Shown piece by piece: positions 22,211-35,160 of a stretch of DNA of 64,000 nt. Under the pieces are notes generated by a model. That model did not search any database, was not told the origin of the DNA, and saw only the letters and a program-made list of their open reading frames with translations. The translations under genes were made by a program, and so were the position numbers. The first letter of the stretch is position 1; each line of letters begins with the position of its first letter. This DNA comes from Aphrocallistes beatrix (Eukaryota > Porifera > Hexactinellida > Sceptrulophora > Aphrocallistidae): assembly GCA_963281255.1 (NCBI GenBank), contig OY725506.1, positions 1,903,001-1,967,000 on the forward strand. The letters are read 5' to 3'.

Positions 22211-23380
22211 GCTTGAACCGAGATCTACTAGGCAATTTTAAAGATTAATATCCATACTTTTCTTTAACATACGATGTCATTTTCGTTCAATATTAATAGG
22301 AATAGTTCGCTATACTTTCTAAACAGTAGTCTATGCAGCCCGTAGCGTAATTACTATATAACAACCAGAGATATAGTACTTTCGCTTTCAGTTTATGGTA
22401 TATTTTTGCTATATAGGCAGCCCTCGCTGTTCACGTATTTACAGTTTCCTCGATTATTTTGGTTTTAATTGGAGTTATATTGCAATAACATTACAGCTAT
22501 TTCCAATACTTTAAATTATGATCGTTCATGAGCTAATAATCACATAATATGGGTGGGTCATAAATCTAGGAAATTAATCACTCGAGTTTCTATTAACTAT
22601 TAGTTTCGCTGCCCGTGTTTATTCTCATAATCGAAACACCGACAAGAATTTGACCCGAAGAATTTCAAAAGTTTTACACTGAGTATATTTTGGCATCGTC
22701 CTCTCAACTCCGTAGAGGTCATCATGCTCGAAGCAACCTTTTTTAATGCAACAAAGTTGTACTCGTATGCATGGTTGAAATGTTGCATCTTTTTACATCT
22801 TGTGTGTTGAATTATTCCATGCCGCATTGTTTGCAACGTTTATATTCAAAGTAAAGTTATATGTTGATAATTTTAATTTGTTCATGCATCCTAATGAATA
22901 AGCTGGAGTGCATCATAACGTAATATCAAGGGAAGAAGGGGAGAATGGATAAATCGAATGGAAACATGGGGAAATACCACCCTACATTTCTCATCTATAA
23001 ATGTATATCTTTTTTTCAAATTGTCACATCAAAAGTTTGTAACATCACTCTAGGGGTCCGAATAAACGGACTCCCGCTATTTGCTTTCGTATATTTGTTT
23101 TTATGCATATATCGAGTCCTGCTTGACAATTTTTGCATAAAATCTCTCTAATTAGTTAATATCACATGTTCTATAGAATTCCGAAGAGAATTGTATAAAG
23201 AATCGGATTTCGGACATCGGGGATCACATATCGAATTTTTGACAGTTGAATTGGAAACTCTGATATAATGTTTATATATGGTAATAATACATTTCAAAGA
23301 TTTATCGTGTACAATTTTTGATTTATCGCGGTCAAATTAAATTTTGGCTGTGTTAAAACTGGCCTTCTAGTTCTCATGCC
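22211..23380. other. No feature recognised
   Basis: Mixed-composition sequence. Open frames of 60-80 residues here have no recognisable domain and lie on both strands without splice-site support. Confidence 0.4.
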
Positions 23381-23399
23381 TTTCCGGTGACATACACGG

Positions 23400-23860
23400 C
23401 CGTATATTAAGCAGGCCATGGTCTCGAAAAAGAATCGAGAATAGTAACTGAACACAATTCTTACCCATACTTCAGTACTTCAGTCCTTGTGTGCTCTCGC
23501 GAAGGCAAGACGGTCTCGATTGTGGTTGAGAGTACGAGCTTTCTTCGCGGTTTTCGTCTACACAGTACAGCCCCTCGCAACCTTCTCTGGACTGTTGAAG
23601 TGGAAAATTTTAGCGGACATTCTGAGAATAGTTCTGGTCTCATTTGAGTAGCAGTCGATCTTTTTTAGATCGATTGTTTTTTAAAAATATTTTATGACTA
23701 ATAAACTGTCCTGACTATTGGTTGTGATACGAGCGCTACCCGGAATAGTGGTGTCTCTTCCTGAATCAGTCGGTCTATGTCTTCTTAGGATTTCAATTAC
23801 GCTTTTTTGGCTGTACCGAACGATTTTAGCGACCCCTCCAAAAGTATAGCCGCTTTCCGA
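23400..23860 (-). pseudogene. Tc1-like transposase N-terminal relic
   Basis: On the minus strand, ESGYTFGGVAKIVRYSQKS with VIEILRRHRPTDSG (first helix-turn-helix and linker) leads to FSTSTVQRRLRGAVLCRRKP (second helix-turn-helix, the KVSTSTVRRRL-type Tc1 block), in different frames. The catalytic domain is missing. The 5' side is cut by the DD37D element that starts at 23867. Confidence 0.65.
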
Positions 23861-23866
23861 TAGCTA

Positions 23867-25650
23867 CAGGGTGATCCATAAATAGTTACCAAATATTATC
23901 TAACCATATTCGCTATTTACTGTGTTTATAGTCGTCAATTTAGTATACGATTACTAATGTGCATCTATTGAACTGATTTAGATCATTTTAGCGTTTTACA
24001 GAATATTTTTTTTAATACCCATGCTGTCCAGAAGAGCTGCTGGTAATTGGATTATTTGAGTCCGGGAAGACGAGACCAGAAATCGCACGTTTGCTCAGGG
24101 AAGGCAAAATGTATATATCTCGCACCCTGAAACGTTACGCCGAAACAGGGGGCACTGCTGATAAACAACTCCCTGGACGGCAACGTACTGTAAGGACTGC
24201 TGCTATGCGGAAGAACGTCATACGCCGGATTAAGAGAAATCCCGCCAGGAGTATGAGGAAACTAGCTAAATAAATGAACACCAGCAGAGAATCATTGAGA
24301 CGCCTCGTTCAGAACGATCTAGGAATGAAGTCCTAAAAAAATACACAAACACCAGCTTCTCACAGCTCAGACAAAGCAGAAGAGGTTGGAAAGATCTAAG
24401 GCGATGCTTTTACGGTTCACCGGTGGACTGCATAATCAAATCGTCTTTTCGGATGAAAAATTCACTGTTGAACAGTCCCTGAATCGACAAAACCATAGGA
24501 TTCTAGCAACTAGTAAAGACACATTAGCCCAGGAACAGTTTCAGGTTTATAGAACCCAAAAACCGATGTCAGTGATGGTTTGGGCTAACCTCGACAGGTC
24601 GGATACCTTTAGTTTTCGTCCCCCAAGGTGTCAAAATAAATCAGTCCGTATATCGTAATGATATTCTTGAGGTTTTGAAGTCTTGGGCACGGAAACATTT
24701 CAAAAAAGACGTGGATATTCCAGCAAGATTCCGCACCAGCTCACAGGGCAACGGCCACTCAAGAGTGGTGCAAGGCTAATTTTCCAGGTCTAATTTCATC
24801 GGAACAGTGGCCACCATGTTCACCAGATCTGAACCCACTTGACTTCTCCATATGGTCTATTTTGGAGGACAGGGTAAACTGCAAAAAAATCTGGCAGATC
24901 TGAAAAGAGCCCTAACGCGAGAGTGGGAGAAAATACCTCAGGAACACATACGGTCCAGCGTAGGGTCCTTTCTTATCAGACTACAGATGTGTGTTCAGGC
25001 TAAGGGTGGTATTTTCGAATAATGATATTGTAATTGTGTACTTACCTACACTGCCTGAACAAAAGTATTCGTACACCCCATAATTCCCCATACAAATAGT
25101 TATAATACTGATTTATTTAGCGAGTCAAGGTATTTAATTGGTAAGAGATACGCTTAATTTAACTTCAAATTCGAATTCTCCATATTCGAATTACGTACTC
25201 ACTTTTTAATCTTTCAACTTGTTTACACTCTCACAAGGTTAAAATTTTTCAAACTGTGCCACCTCATACCACCAATGCCATCATATACAATGGTGATCAC
25301 TCGCGACATGTGGCATAGGAAAGCAAATGCTAAAAATAGTTAATCTTGAAGAAGAGTAATTAAGTTGAGTAACTTATAAAGTTGGTAATTTGAATGTGGA
25401 GAATTCGAATTTGAAGTCAAATTAAGTGTATCTCTTACCAATTAAATACTTTGACTCGCTAAATAAATCAGTATTATAACTATTTGTATGGGGAATTATG
25501 GGGTGTACGAATACTTTTGTTCAGGCAGTGTATATTGTTGTAAATTACCAGAACTTTCGAAGCTAGAAATGGAGTATTGAATTTAGAGCTTACGATGTGG
25601 GTAACTGTATTTATGGGTCACCCTGGTAACAGTATTTATGGGTCACCTTG
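23867..25650 (+). pseudogene. DD37D (maT-like) Tc/mariner transposon relic
   Basis: Left end CAGGGTGATCCATAAATAGT and right end CACCCTG/CACCTTG with TTTATGGGTCACC, TA-flanked (23865-23866, 25651-25652). Forward frames show a helix-turn-helix with GRQRTVRTAAMRKNVIRRIK (~24180-24230) and QKPMSVMVWANLD (~24560). QQDSAPAHRATATQEW and SPDLNPLDFSIW (~24720-24860) follow; 37 residues separate the second Asp from the Asp of NPLD, hence DD37D. Several frameshifts and stops make it inactive. A Tc1-type MITE sits at 25049-25530. The last ~25 bases of the right end are duplicated in tandem. Confidence 0.8.
25049..25530. mobile_element. Tc1-type MITE (ACAAAAGTATTCG family)
   Basis: Near-perfect inverted ends CACTGCCTGAACAAAAGTAT / ATACTTTTGTTCAGGCAGTG are flanked by TA (25047-25048, 25531-25532). 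Each arm is ~200 bp, so the element is largely a palindrome. It has inserted into the 3' part of the DD37D relic. Copies of the family also lie at 28636, 29714 and 41879. Confidence 0.85.
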
Positions 25651-25794
25651 TATATAGGTTTGCTCGATTTTCGAAGGAAATTCTGGGTTTCGAGTGTGCA
25701 TTGAAAATTCGATAAAACCAATGAATTGTAAAAAAAAGTAGAAAAATGAAAAAGGAAAGTTAAACTAATACAACGAATATAATACAGTCGACTC

Positions 25795-25968
25795 CGCTTA
25801 ATATGGTGACATCGGTTGGAGGACATTATACCTGATTAAGCTGAGAACCTCATTAACCAAAAAATATCTTGTATTAGCTTCTATCTGTGAGAGCTATTCC
25901 GGTCCTGCCAAAAGTGGTCCGATTAAGCGGTTGATATGATTAACAAGTGACCATAGCAGAATCGACTG
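25795..25968. mobile_element. Pogo/Tigger-type MITE
   Basis: Ends CAGTCGACTCCGCTTAATAT and, inverted, CAGTCGATTCTGCTATGGTC; TA precedes the left end. GATTAAGC and GGTTGG motifs recur inside. Non-coding. Confidence 0.6.
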
Positions 25969-26419
25969 CATCTGTCCTTGGACGTTACTTACAAAATAAA
26001 CAATAATATCTATGGTTCGAAAGAAATAAACTATCCAATAAGTCAAGACTATTTTACATCCACTATACTGTATATATGTACATTGATTATGAGCAATTCT
26101 TTTTGAACGGCAATGTATATAATTTATGCTACACAAAGGGACTAAATTAAAAATTTAGAGCCAAGAGACATAGACACTCCCATGGAGTAAAATCATACTA
26201 GGGGAACCACTGATTTCAAATGGAGCATGCGAATAATCGGTACAGGATCCTTTTTTGGTTCGCATCCATTATATTTAGCACAATACAAACAACATCAAAA
26301 TAATTGATAAGAAATTAATATACTACATACAAAAAATAAATAACGAAATTTGAATGGGAATAGTCATTAAACTGAATGGATTCAATAAATAAAAGTAAGG
26401 ACAAGTGTGATAAAATAAA
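25969..26419 (-). other. 3' flank / 3' UTR zone of the HECT gene
   Basis: Minus-strand sequence downstream of the HECT stop codon, AT-rich and without an evident AATAAA near the stop. No element end was recognised apart from the MITE beyond it. The transcript end cannot be placed by eye. Confidence 0.4.
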
Positions 26420-27574
<1,155 letters not shown>

Positions 27575-28422
27575 CTAAATATACATGAAAAATAAAATGG
27601 ATAAGGTTAAATTAAGGCCATAATTGAAAATTGTAGAGCCCCTTCTGACAAAGTAATTTTAAAATAATTAATTTTTAGATGGCCAATTGGTTCCAGAATT
27701 AATAAATGAAATTGTACAAAATCCCTAAAATAGATTTAGTATGTCATCATAATTTTCATCTTCAAAACGATGCAGAATTGTCTTCTAGTCCGAGGTGACT
27801 AACTTAGAATACCTCAGATACACCTCTTTTTGATAAGCGACTTGCAAAAATATAATATGACAAGTCTGAAGAAGAGGTTACGGAATCGAACCATTGAAGC
27901 TTAAAATGAATTGTAAAGGAACCGAAATGTTACAAGGCATTATTTTGCAATGCTCCAAAGAGGAGCCCATCAGCCACCAGAGCTAGGTGCAAAAGGCAAC
28001 CACCACCAACCAGCAGCTAACTAGTAGGTCAAGTTCAAAGACTGATATAGAATGTATGAATTGGCAGGAAATGAAATGGTCAATTTAACCAGTTTATTGG
28101 TGAGCCGAGGCGATCAACACTATAGACACCCAAAAACCAATTGATATCTACCTATTTGCTTCTTAAACACGCAAGGAAGGTGGCAAGCTTTTTCAGCAGT
28201 AGTTAGACCTATGAAGCCCTCTTCTCTAAAATGAGATATAAAGGGCTGCATTCATGAATTTTGAGCATTTGCTTTTTAGGATATAACAGCCTCAATATGT
28301 CACCAAGTGTAAGATATAAAATTGTATTGTAACATCGCCTGCCGATAAACAATTTATAAAACTTTTGTCTAAATTTTTCATCCTTACTATTAAAACTCGA
28401 TTGATGTTTATTTGTGTATATA

Positions 28423-28611
28423 CAATATAACTCGGTTAGTACGTACTCGGGATACAACGTACTTCGGCTTTGTACATACTCATTACTGTGAACCAGAAAT
28501 TCATTTATTATATGGATTCATATTTAATATCAACTCGGTTAGTACGTACTTACGGATAGTACGTACTTTTTCCTGCTTCCCGGAGGAGTACGTACTAACC
28601 AAGTTCTACTG
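28423..28611. mobile_element. Pogo-type MITE with GTTAGTACGTACT motifs
   Basis: The right end, inverted, reads CAGTAGAACTTGGTTAGTAC; the left end is a degenerate form (CAATATAACTCGGTTAGTAC). GTACGTACT palindromes repeat in both arms. TA follows at 28612. Non-coding. Confidence 0.6.
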
Positions 28612-28635
28612 TATATTTATACATATATATATATA

Positions 28636-29117
28636 CACTACACGGACAAAAGTATTCGACCACCACGAAAACCTCCATACAAATAGTATTAAAGTGGATC
28701 TATTCATAATGGAATATGTACTCGAACAGTAGAGATATTCTATTTCTGATTTCAGATTCTTAAACTACACATCCGAATTACTAATTTTCTAAATTTTTAG
28801 TACAATATTAATTCTCATGTAGAAAATTATCAACCTCTGCCACTTTGTGTCACTAATCGCCACCATATATAATAGCAGTGACTCGGGACAAGTAGCATCA
28901 AGTGTTAAAAGTAGATATTTATAATTTTGGGAGTTAGTAATTGAGTTGCAGATCTCAATTATGAGTAATTAGAATGTGTAGATTAGGAATTAGAAATCAA
29001 AAATAGAGTATTTCTAACAGTTTAAGCACATATTCCTTTATGAACAAATCTACTTTAATACTATTTGTATGGAGGTTTCTATGGTGGCCGAATACTTTTG
29101 TCTAGGTACGAGTACTG
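28636..29117. mobile_element. Tc1-type MITE
   Basis: The left end carries GGACAAAAGTATTCGACCAC and the right end, inverted, CAGTACTCGTACCTAGACAA, with TA on both sides. The arms are ~200-bp inverted repeats with TGCCACTTTGTG in the centre. Same family as 25049. Confidence 0.75.
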
Positions 29118-29713
29118 TATATATCTGTAACGAATATATTGAAGAAACTGCCAGGCACACGAAGCTGATTTTTGGCATGTGGGAGTCTTTTGGCTATGGT
29201 TCCGCTAAGTTCTGAGCTCAGATGAAAATGCTGACTCATCATGGAATTATGACGTCATTGTCACCTTTTTATAACTATACATTTCAGTTTTTCGGCTATA
29301 ACTCAGCCATTTTAGGTGGTAGAAGGATGAAATTTTAATATAATGTATATATTAAATTAATATACATCTCACATATGATAAAACTCTCCTCCAAAAATGA
29401 CGACTCATAATTCTGTTATGACGTCATCATTACGCATCAAAAATTTAAAAATTGACGAATTCGATTATTTTTGAGTGATATCGATTTTAGCAGTAAGACA
29501 GATATCTTAAGAGATGTTATCTACCTTATAATTAATCAATGTAACCCCAGGCGCCCTAAGGGTGCCTCTGACGGACACAAAGTATCTGCCAGCTGCGCAG
29601 CCTAAGCAAGCCAAGCGCGCTTGTGATTAATAAATAGGGATTGTAGAGATGCTGTTATAACGGGTAGTTTTTCTGCTAAACTTTATCAGCAAAGTTATAT
29701 ATATATACGTATA

Positions 29714-30167
29714 CTCCCTGGACAAAGCATTCGTACACCTTAAATTATTACAATACTTATCCATTAATGAAGTCAAAAACATAATCGGTAACAGATACAT
29801 TAAATTTGGCTTCAAATTCGTTTCTTCAAATTACTCACTTATTAAGCATCAACCTAATGACTCTCCATGAAGATTAAGCCTTTTCAGCATTTGCTACCCT
29901 ATGCCACATGCCACCGATGAGTTATCACCATTATTCACGATGGAATTGGAGGTACGAGGTGGCACAGTTTGAAAATGTTCAAGCTTGTGGGAGAGGAATC
30001 AATTTGAAGATTATAAAGTGAGTTATTCGAATGTGGAGAATTCGAATTTGAGGCTAAATTAAGGGCATCTCCTACAAATTAAATTCCCTTGATTCGATAA
30101 ATAGATTAGTATAATAACAATTATATGGGAAATTTGGGGTGTACAAATACTTTTTGTCCTTGCTGTG
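29714..30167. mobile_element. Tc1-type MITE
   Basis: Ends CTCCCTGGACAAAGCATTCG and, inverted, CACAGCAAGGACAAAAAGTA; TA on both sides. Central inverted arms with ATGCCACATGCCACC and GGTGGCACAG-type blocks match the family. Confidence 0.75.
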
Positions 30168-30177
30168 TATATATATA

Positions 30178-30340
30178 CGAGGGGCAATCGAAAAGTTTTA
30201 ATCCTTTGTCATTAATTTCTACTTGAAAGATAAATTAAACATAAATCGTATTAGTATTAAAATTGTTCAAAATAGTGCCCATCTACATTAATACACTTTT
30301 GTAAAGTCTCAAGAATTATCTTTATCGTATTGCTAGAACA
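30178..30340 (-). pseudogene. Mariner 3' end fragment
   Basis: Minus-strand sequence translates to LETLQKCINVDGHYFEQF and a stop, the C-terminal block of mariner transposases (QKCI..DGxYFE). An end CGAGGGGCAATCGAAAAGTT follows a TA. The rest of the element is missing. Confidence 0.65.
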
Positions 30341-30554
30341 ACAAAAATATGTTTTTTTTAACTTATCAACTACTTAGCTGCCTGGGACTTTAGATACATA
30401 AGCCTATACCGCTATTTTGTACCATTAATTAAATAGTTAAACCTGAAATTTGTAAATTTTTGTATAATTAATTTTAAATTAGTTTTGCATTAGTTGTTTT
30501 AAAGTATTCAAATATTAAGGAATAATAGTATCATTAGTACGCGTATGTTGAATA

Positions 30555-31170
30555 CGAGGCTCACTACGAAAGTTTCTGGACTAATATAGAACTAATTGAG
30601 ATACCATACTACAAATTTTATAACTTTTTGAAGTATTATCCATAACATTCTAGGCAACGTTTCAACCCTTTAAACTATATGTCTGGTCAACCTATTCAAA
30701 GTTTGAAAAATATTTCCGTCTTAACTTTTCCTGGGCTGCAGGAAACAGAAAAATGCCAGGGCAAAGTAGGAAAAATAAGTCGGATTGGAAAGCAGAGTGA
30801 CTCCATTTCGGTCATAAAGTCGATGGTCCTGGCGGCGATATGTGCTGATTGTGCCATTATGACGCCAGAATAGCACCCTCAATCCTGCTCTTGGACGCCC
30901 AGCCTCATACGAATGAAGTACACTGGGTGTGCGAATATCGAAATACTTGATGCGAGACTCAGCGAGCTGCAAACTTACTCAAGCATATATACTCGTGTCA
31001 AATCTTATTGAATGCAGTCGATGAAATGCCAAGTTCCTTCTCAATATCGGTGAAGATTAATGGTGGATCTGAAATCACTAATTTCCTCACTGCCTTAACC
31101 AACTCTTCGTGGACCGCTGGTTAAGGAGATCCAGGCCGCGGTTCGAATAGAAGTGAGTCTCTGCCACGTC
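30555..31170 (-). pseudogene. Mariner-like transposase relic
   Basis: The end CGAGGCTCACTACGAAAGTT follows TA at 30553-30554. On the minus strand the HTH part reads HEELVKAVRKLVISDPPLIF and GISSTAFNKI (31030-31120), followed by degraded catalytic-domain pieces toward 30680. Frames and stops are scrambled. The opposite inverted repeat was not found. Confidence 0.55.
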
Positions 31171-31402
31171 TAAATTAAGCAAACCAACTAAAAATGTTCA
31201 TCTTGAAGAGAAACATCCAAAAATGTTCTAAATAAAGTTGATAAGATTCTCAGGCAGATAACCCCCTCTTGTAGTCGTAGAAAATTATCACTTCAAAACC
31301 TCTTCTTTCAATCTCAATGGTAAAATATGGAAGATGTCGAAACTATTTCAGAACTGAGGTTGCACAAAATCCGTCAAAACCATGGGTTGAATTTTTTTGT
31401 AG

Positions 31403-31705
31403 TTAGATAATGCGTGGCTCTAAATAATTACCGATTATTAAATCACTTCTAATTCTACACAAATGGTCCCTCAGTGCTCCATCTAGAAATCGCTTGCTAG
31501 TGGTGGATAGTAGGTTGCAAGCAGTATGGAATGCACTCACCCTTAAGATAATGCACTTGAATTTGTCTTGCTTCAACACAATCTCTGCAGCTTTAGCATA
31601 CAGCTTTGTCAAAGACACAAAATTTTGGCAGTGGTACATCGTCTTTAGAGAGGTCCGGCTTCTGGAGACATTCCTCAACTTGTGAATAAGAGACAACGTG
31701 GCCAA
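31403..31705 (-). pseudogene. Fragment of an unidentified multi-copy-type protein
   Basis: A 100-residue minus frame contains AFHTACNLLSTTSKRFLDGA followed by LRD, resembling a block (FHTxxNxLxxIGKRFxDAGLRDL) that I associate with repeated uncharacterised proteins in invertebrate genomes. No catalytic motif is visible, and the downstream part runs out of frame. It may be the remains of a transposon-carried gene. Confidence 0.25.
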
Positions 31706-31801
31706 ACCGAATCAGAATTCATATAAAAGCCTTGACGGTCAGACACTTCAGGGAAAAATGGGAGAAGGACATGCTTGGGTGGCTCTACCTAGCTACAAGT
31801 A

Positions 31802-32132
31802 CAGTACACCCTCGATAGTCCGAACCTCGTCAATCTGAATCCTCGCTAATCCGAACACTTCATTCTCAAAATCCGAACACCCAAAATATAATTATATTTG
31901 CTTCTATGCTTTGAATAAACGCATATAAACTTAAATCTATTAATAAGATTGAGAAAGCTCGCTAAATAAGCAATCATAACGAAATAATATCATTAATATT
32001 CCAACAGAACAAATTTATTATAATTAATGTCCTATTGAATTAGTGTTATTTCACTAATCGCAACAAATTCACTAATCCGAACATTTTTTCGAACATTGGA
32101 ACAGAGCTGTTCGGATTAGCGAGGGTGTACTG
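31802..32132. mobile_element. 331-bp pogo-type MITE
   Basis: Inverted ends CAGTACACCCTCGATAGTCC and (inverted right) CAGTACACCCTCGCTAATCC, flanked by TA (31800-31801, 32133-32134). CTAATCCGAAC is repeated inside both arms. Non-coding. Confidence 0.8.
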
Positions 32133-32534
32133 TAATATCAAAGGTCAAATCACCAAGGCTAGTTAGTGGCTAGTCTCTTGATTCTTTCATAGGGATTCTA
32201 CAATCAAATTTCACAGTCAACAGGGTATACAAAATTGTGTGGCTGATTCTGGGATCAAACGGTCTAAACGTTGCGAGGTTTGCTGGAAATGAGTTTCTAG
32301 CATTACGCTCCCGATGTTTCTTCCACTCTAAAGTTTTCATTCATTTTGCTAAAGTAAGAGGACTTGATGGCTTCTATGTGCTTTTATGCTTTAAGTTGTC
32401 TATCAGAACAACGCCAGATGGGGATTGTCTGGATATCTTGCAGGAGACAACCTATTAAACTCACAAACGAGCACTAGTATTTGTTTCATGCATAAGTAGG
32501 CGATGTTTGGAGCGAGTCGTCTAGGAACGAAAGT

Positions 32535-32830
32535 AGATTATAACTTAGCGGTAGCTGAAACTAATTATTTTCACGGGATGGGAGACTATTTGTCTTATGC
32601 AACAGATGAATAAAGCCTTGCAAAAAAAGTGCCTAAACATTCTTGGGGGAAGAAGAACCAATGAAACTATGTATGATCAGTGGAAAGCAAAGGTGAATAT
32701 GAAGCTGGAGATTTTCGCATTTTCGGACATATGAAGAGAGGCTTAGAGAGCTATGTCGTGCGAAAACGTTGCAAAAAGTGTGATGTCCCGCTTTTTCAGC
32801 CTACAGGTATAATACAAATATACGATGTCC
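32535..32830 (+). pseudogene. Possible LINE 3' remnant
   Basis: Forward translation gives MNKALQKKCLNILGGRRTNE and, in another frame, RIFGHMKRGLE. These resemble the C-terminal zone found after reverse transcriptase in many LINEs (cluster of a Cys-Leu-x-x-Ile-Leu block, a TNE block and a FGHxxR block). No reverse transcriptase is present. Weak. Confidence 0.3.
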
Positions 32831-34289
32831 TGCGATATAACTCAATGTAACGCTAAAAGTACTACTTATGTCCCGTTATTTTACATGCAGAAGTTGGCAT
32901 GCATGCTTTCAGTACATTATAAAACAGTCGACTCCGCAATCCATTCTTGCCAAACGATTCTGTAATAACAATCGTCAAGTTAAAGTGAAGGAACACCGAT
33001 CCCCTTTAAATTTGTAGTGATGGAGCACCGCTCCCCTTGAATTTGTAGTGGGGGAGCACTGCTCCCCCCGCTCCCACTACACTACACCCCTGGTTGTGAT
33101 ATGCATTTAATGTTTATATAATTACATATAGGACAATAAATATCAAATTTGGGCTCCAATACACTACTGCGTTTCATTACAATCAGTCATCTCTAACCGT
33201 TTATTAGTTAGACAGAAAAAATGGGCAAACATTACCAAAATACACCCATTTAACCTTAAAATATGACCTTTGGACCTTTAAGATGACACCAGGTGGTGCT
33301 AAAAAGTGAACTCGCCGTCCTCAAATTCCCCTATATGGACCCGAGATCGTGTTTCTAGCTCTTCTAGAAGTCATCTTAGGCCAGGACTCAAGTAAATCCT
33401 TCAGACTCAAATTACAAACCCCAAGCATGGGAGACTTCAGTCCTCTAAAGAAGTCTATAATATGACTATATATGAAGGTGTGAAAACCGAAAAAATCAAA
33501 AACTAGAAGCATTTAGGATAAGTTGATATGCTCAATTGATTCTTTATATATGACTTCCTATTCAATAATAATACATTTCCCATGTCTAACGTTAACCAAT
33601 TCCAAGTTATCAACATTATTACCATATATGGAAAGATGTGAAAACCGCAAAACTCAAGAACCATAAATATTTCAAGTATGCCAATGTGACCAATGAATTC
33701 ACCATATGCGACTTCCTATTCAACAATAATACATTTCTCACCGAAATAACGGCAGTTATAGTGATAAGCAATAGACTCAAGTTACAGGACCCGAGTCCTT
33801 AGTTAAAGGAGTCTATGATTCTTCGACCATATGATTACGGAGTGATTTAGGAGTTACTAGGTTCGATTCGTTGTTCAATATGCTTGCCCATTTACATCCT
33901 TGATTAGTAACTACGTATCGTAATTACGTTTCGTTAATTACTTTGAACCATTACATTGCACCTTTGCTAGAATGAATTCGATCAATCGACAACATAGCTA
34001 AAGTAAATTCGATCTATCGACAACATGCTATTTTCGATCTAACACACCATTATAATTGGACATAATGCTGCTACCCCAAAAAAAGTAATATCATATTTGA
34101 ATCGATGTAAGAAGCTGCAGGCCAAGCATGAGCCAGAGGAAAAAGTTTAGAACTTACATTCCATGTAATGAAATGCTTGACGATAAAGAAATTATCGAGC
34201 ATAAAAATACAAATATAAAAGAGCAAACTAAGGGTGTGAATTTAGGAGATAATTGCAAAGAGAGGGCAATGCCTATAGTTCAGCTCTGA
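32831..34289. other. Mostly unrecognised; one element end
   Basis: At 32923 CAGTCGACTCCGC is a pogo-type end without a partner. At 32990-33095 three GGAGCACCGCTCCCC-like units run up to ACTACACCCCTG, resembling the end of a hAT-type MITE. The rest, including 33100-34289, shows no exon or element end I can name. Confidence 0.35.
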
Positions 34290-34585
34290 GCTGAAAGAGT
34301 AAAGTAACTAGTACGAGACATTCAAACCCAACTCATCGACGTAAAACAAGCTTGGATCACTGCGAAACGGTGTGATGATCTTGGTAACATGAAGATAATG
34401 CGAGTGAATGTATTAAACATTTCAGGGAAGAATACATAGAAATCACACACAAAGTTCCAAAAGGAGACGAAAGGTTGATGGATGTACCTCGTGCAAGAGC
34501 AATTTGAAGGATATATTTCATGATTGATATCGGAAAGTCTCTAATCATTCTACAACATCAAAAACAAAGCGGCCTGGATTGGCAT
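34290..34585 (+). pseudogene. Second THAP (P-element) fragment
   Basis: Forward frames read AWITAKRCDDLGNMKIM, ECIKHF (the C-x-x-H of THAP) and HKVPKGDERLMDVPRARAI. They parallel residues 35-85 of the THAP frame at 11472 (TWTCALHREDIGDLKAVYVC and FKVPKGDGTFIEVPRVKPML). Frame changes and a stop break it. It is cut by the AACCGAATA fold-back repeat at 34586. Confidence 0.65.
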
Positions 34586-35160
34586 CAGGGTTGCAACCGA
34601 ATAGTTGATTATTCGATTTAACCAAATGATATTTGCAAATATGTAGTTGATATTAGTTAGGGTTGTAACCAAATATCATCATTTGGTATTCGGTTGAAAA
34701 CCAAATAATTTGCTCAACCGAATAACTTGGTTAACTAAATAATTTGCATGATTTCCCAAAACAATCACATGTTCTTACATGAGTTCGTCCGAACACAAAT
34801 AAATCTAGTAGGTCTACTTATACTTGATTATATTTTTGTATAAATGTTTATATATTCAAATTCCTAGACATTTTATAGGAAAAATTATTTATTCTTTACA
34901 TTTAGATTATAAATCCATACTAGATCTTATTCAAACGTGTCTTACAGCAATATAAATATACAAACATACAGTATTTGTCAAAATTTATTCAGTTAACCAA
35001 ATTATTCGGTTAACTAAATATTCGTTTGACCAATTTATTCGATTTGACCACTATTCGGTCTACCAAATTATTTGGTCTTACCATTATTCAGTTGACCAAA
35101 TTATTTGGCCTGCCCATTATTCGGTTAAATTGGTATTTAGTTGGAGCGGTTTCTACCTTT
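34586..35160. mobile_element. AACCGAATA-rich fold-back MITE
   Basis: Begins CAGGGTTGCAACCGAATAG. Both halves are filled with ATTCGGTTAACC / GGTTAACCGAAT-type units, with AGGGTTGTAACCAAATATC again at ~34663. Long degenerate inverted arms surround an AT-rich centre. Such repeats are usually hAT MITEs; the duplication was not resolved. The plus-strand 61-residue frame over it is not a gene. Confidence 0.5.

Larger units (their letters stand above)
28380..29624 (+). mobile_element. Helentron-like family 1 copy split by two MITEs
   Basis: The 5' end ATCCTTACTATTAAAACTCG is at 28380. The body resumes at ~29118 (TCTGTAACGAATATATTGAA) and ends in GCGCGCTTGT at 29624. The gap is filled by a pogo-type MITE (28423-28611) and a Tc1-type MITE (28636-29117), both in the 5' microsatellite. 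Confidence 0.75.

Noticed and set aside
21645-22235. Minus-strand frames of 60-118 residues
   Set aside because: Antisense to the Ty3/gypsy fossil; explained by its higher GC content.
30555-31705. A single mariner spanning 30178-31705
   Set aside because: Two distinct mariner-type ends (30178 and 30555) and different C-terminal and N-terminal pieces point to at least two broken copies, and the 31403-31705 block is not mariner-like.
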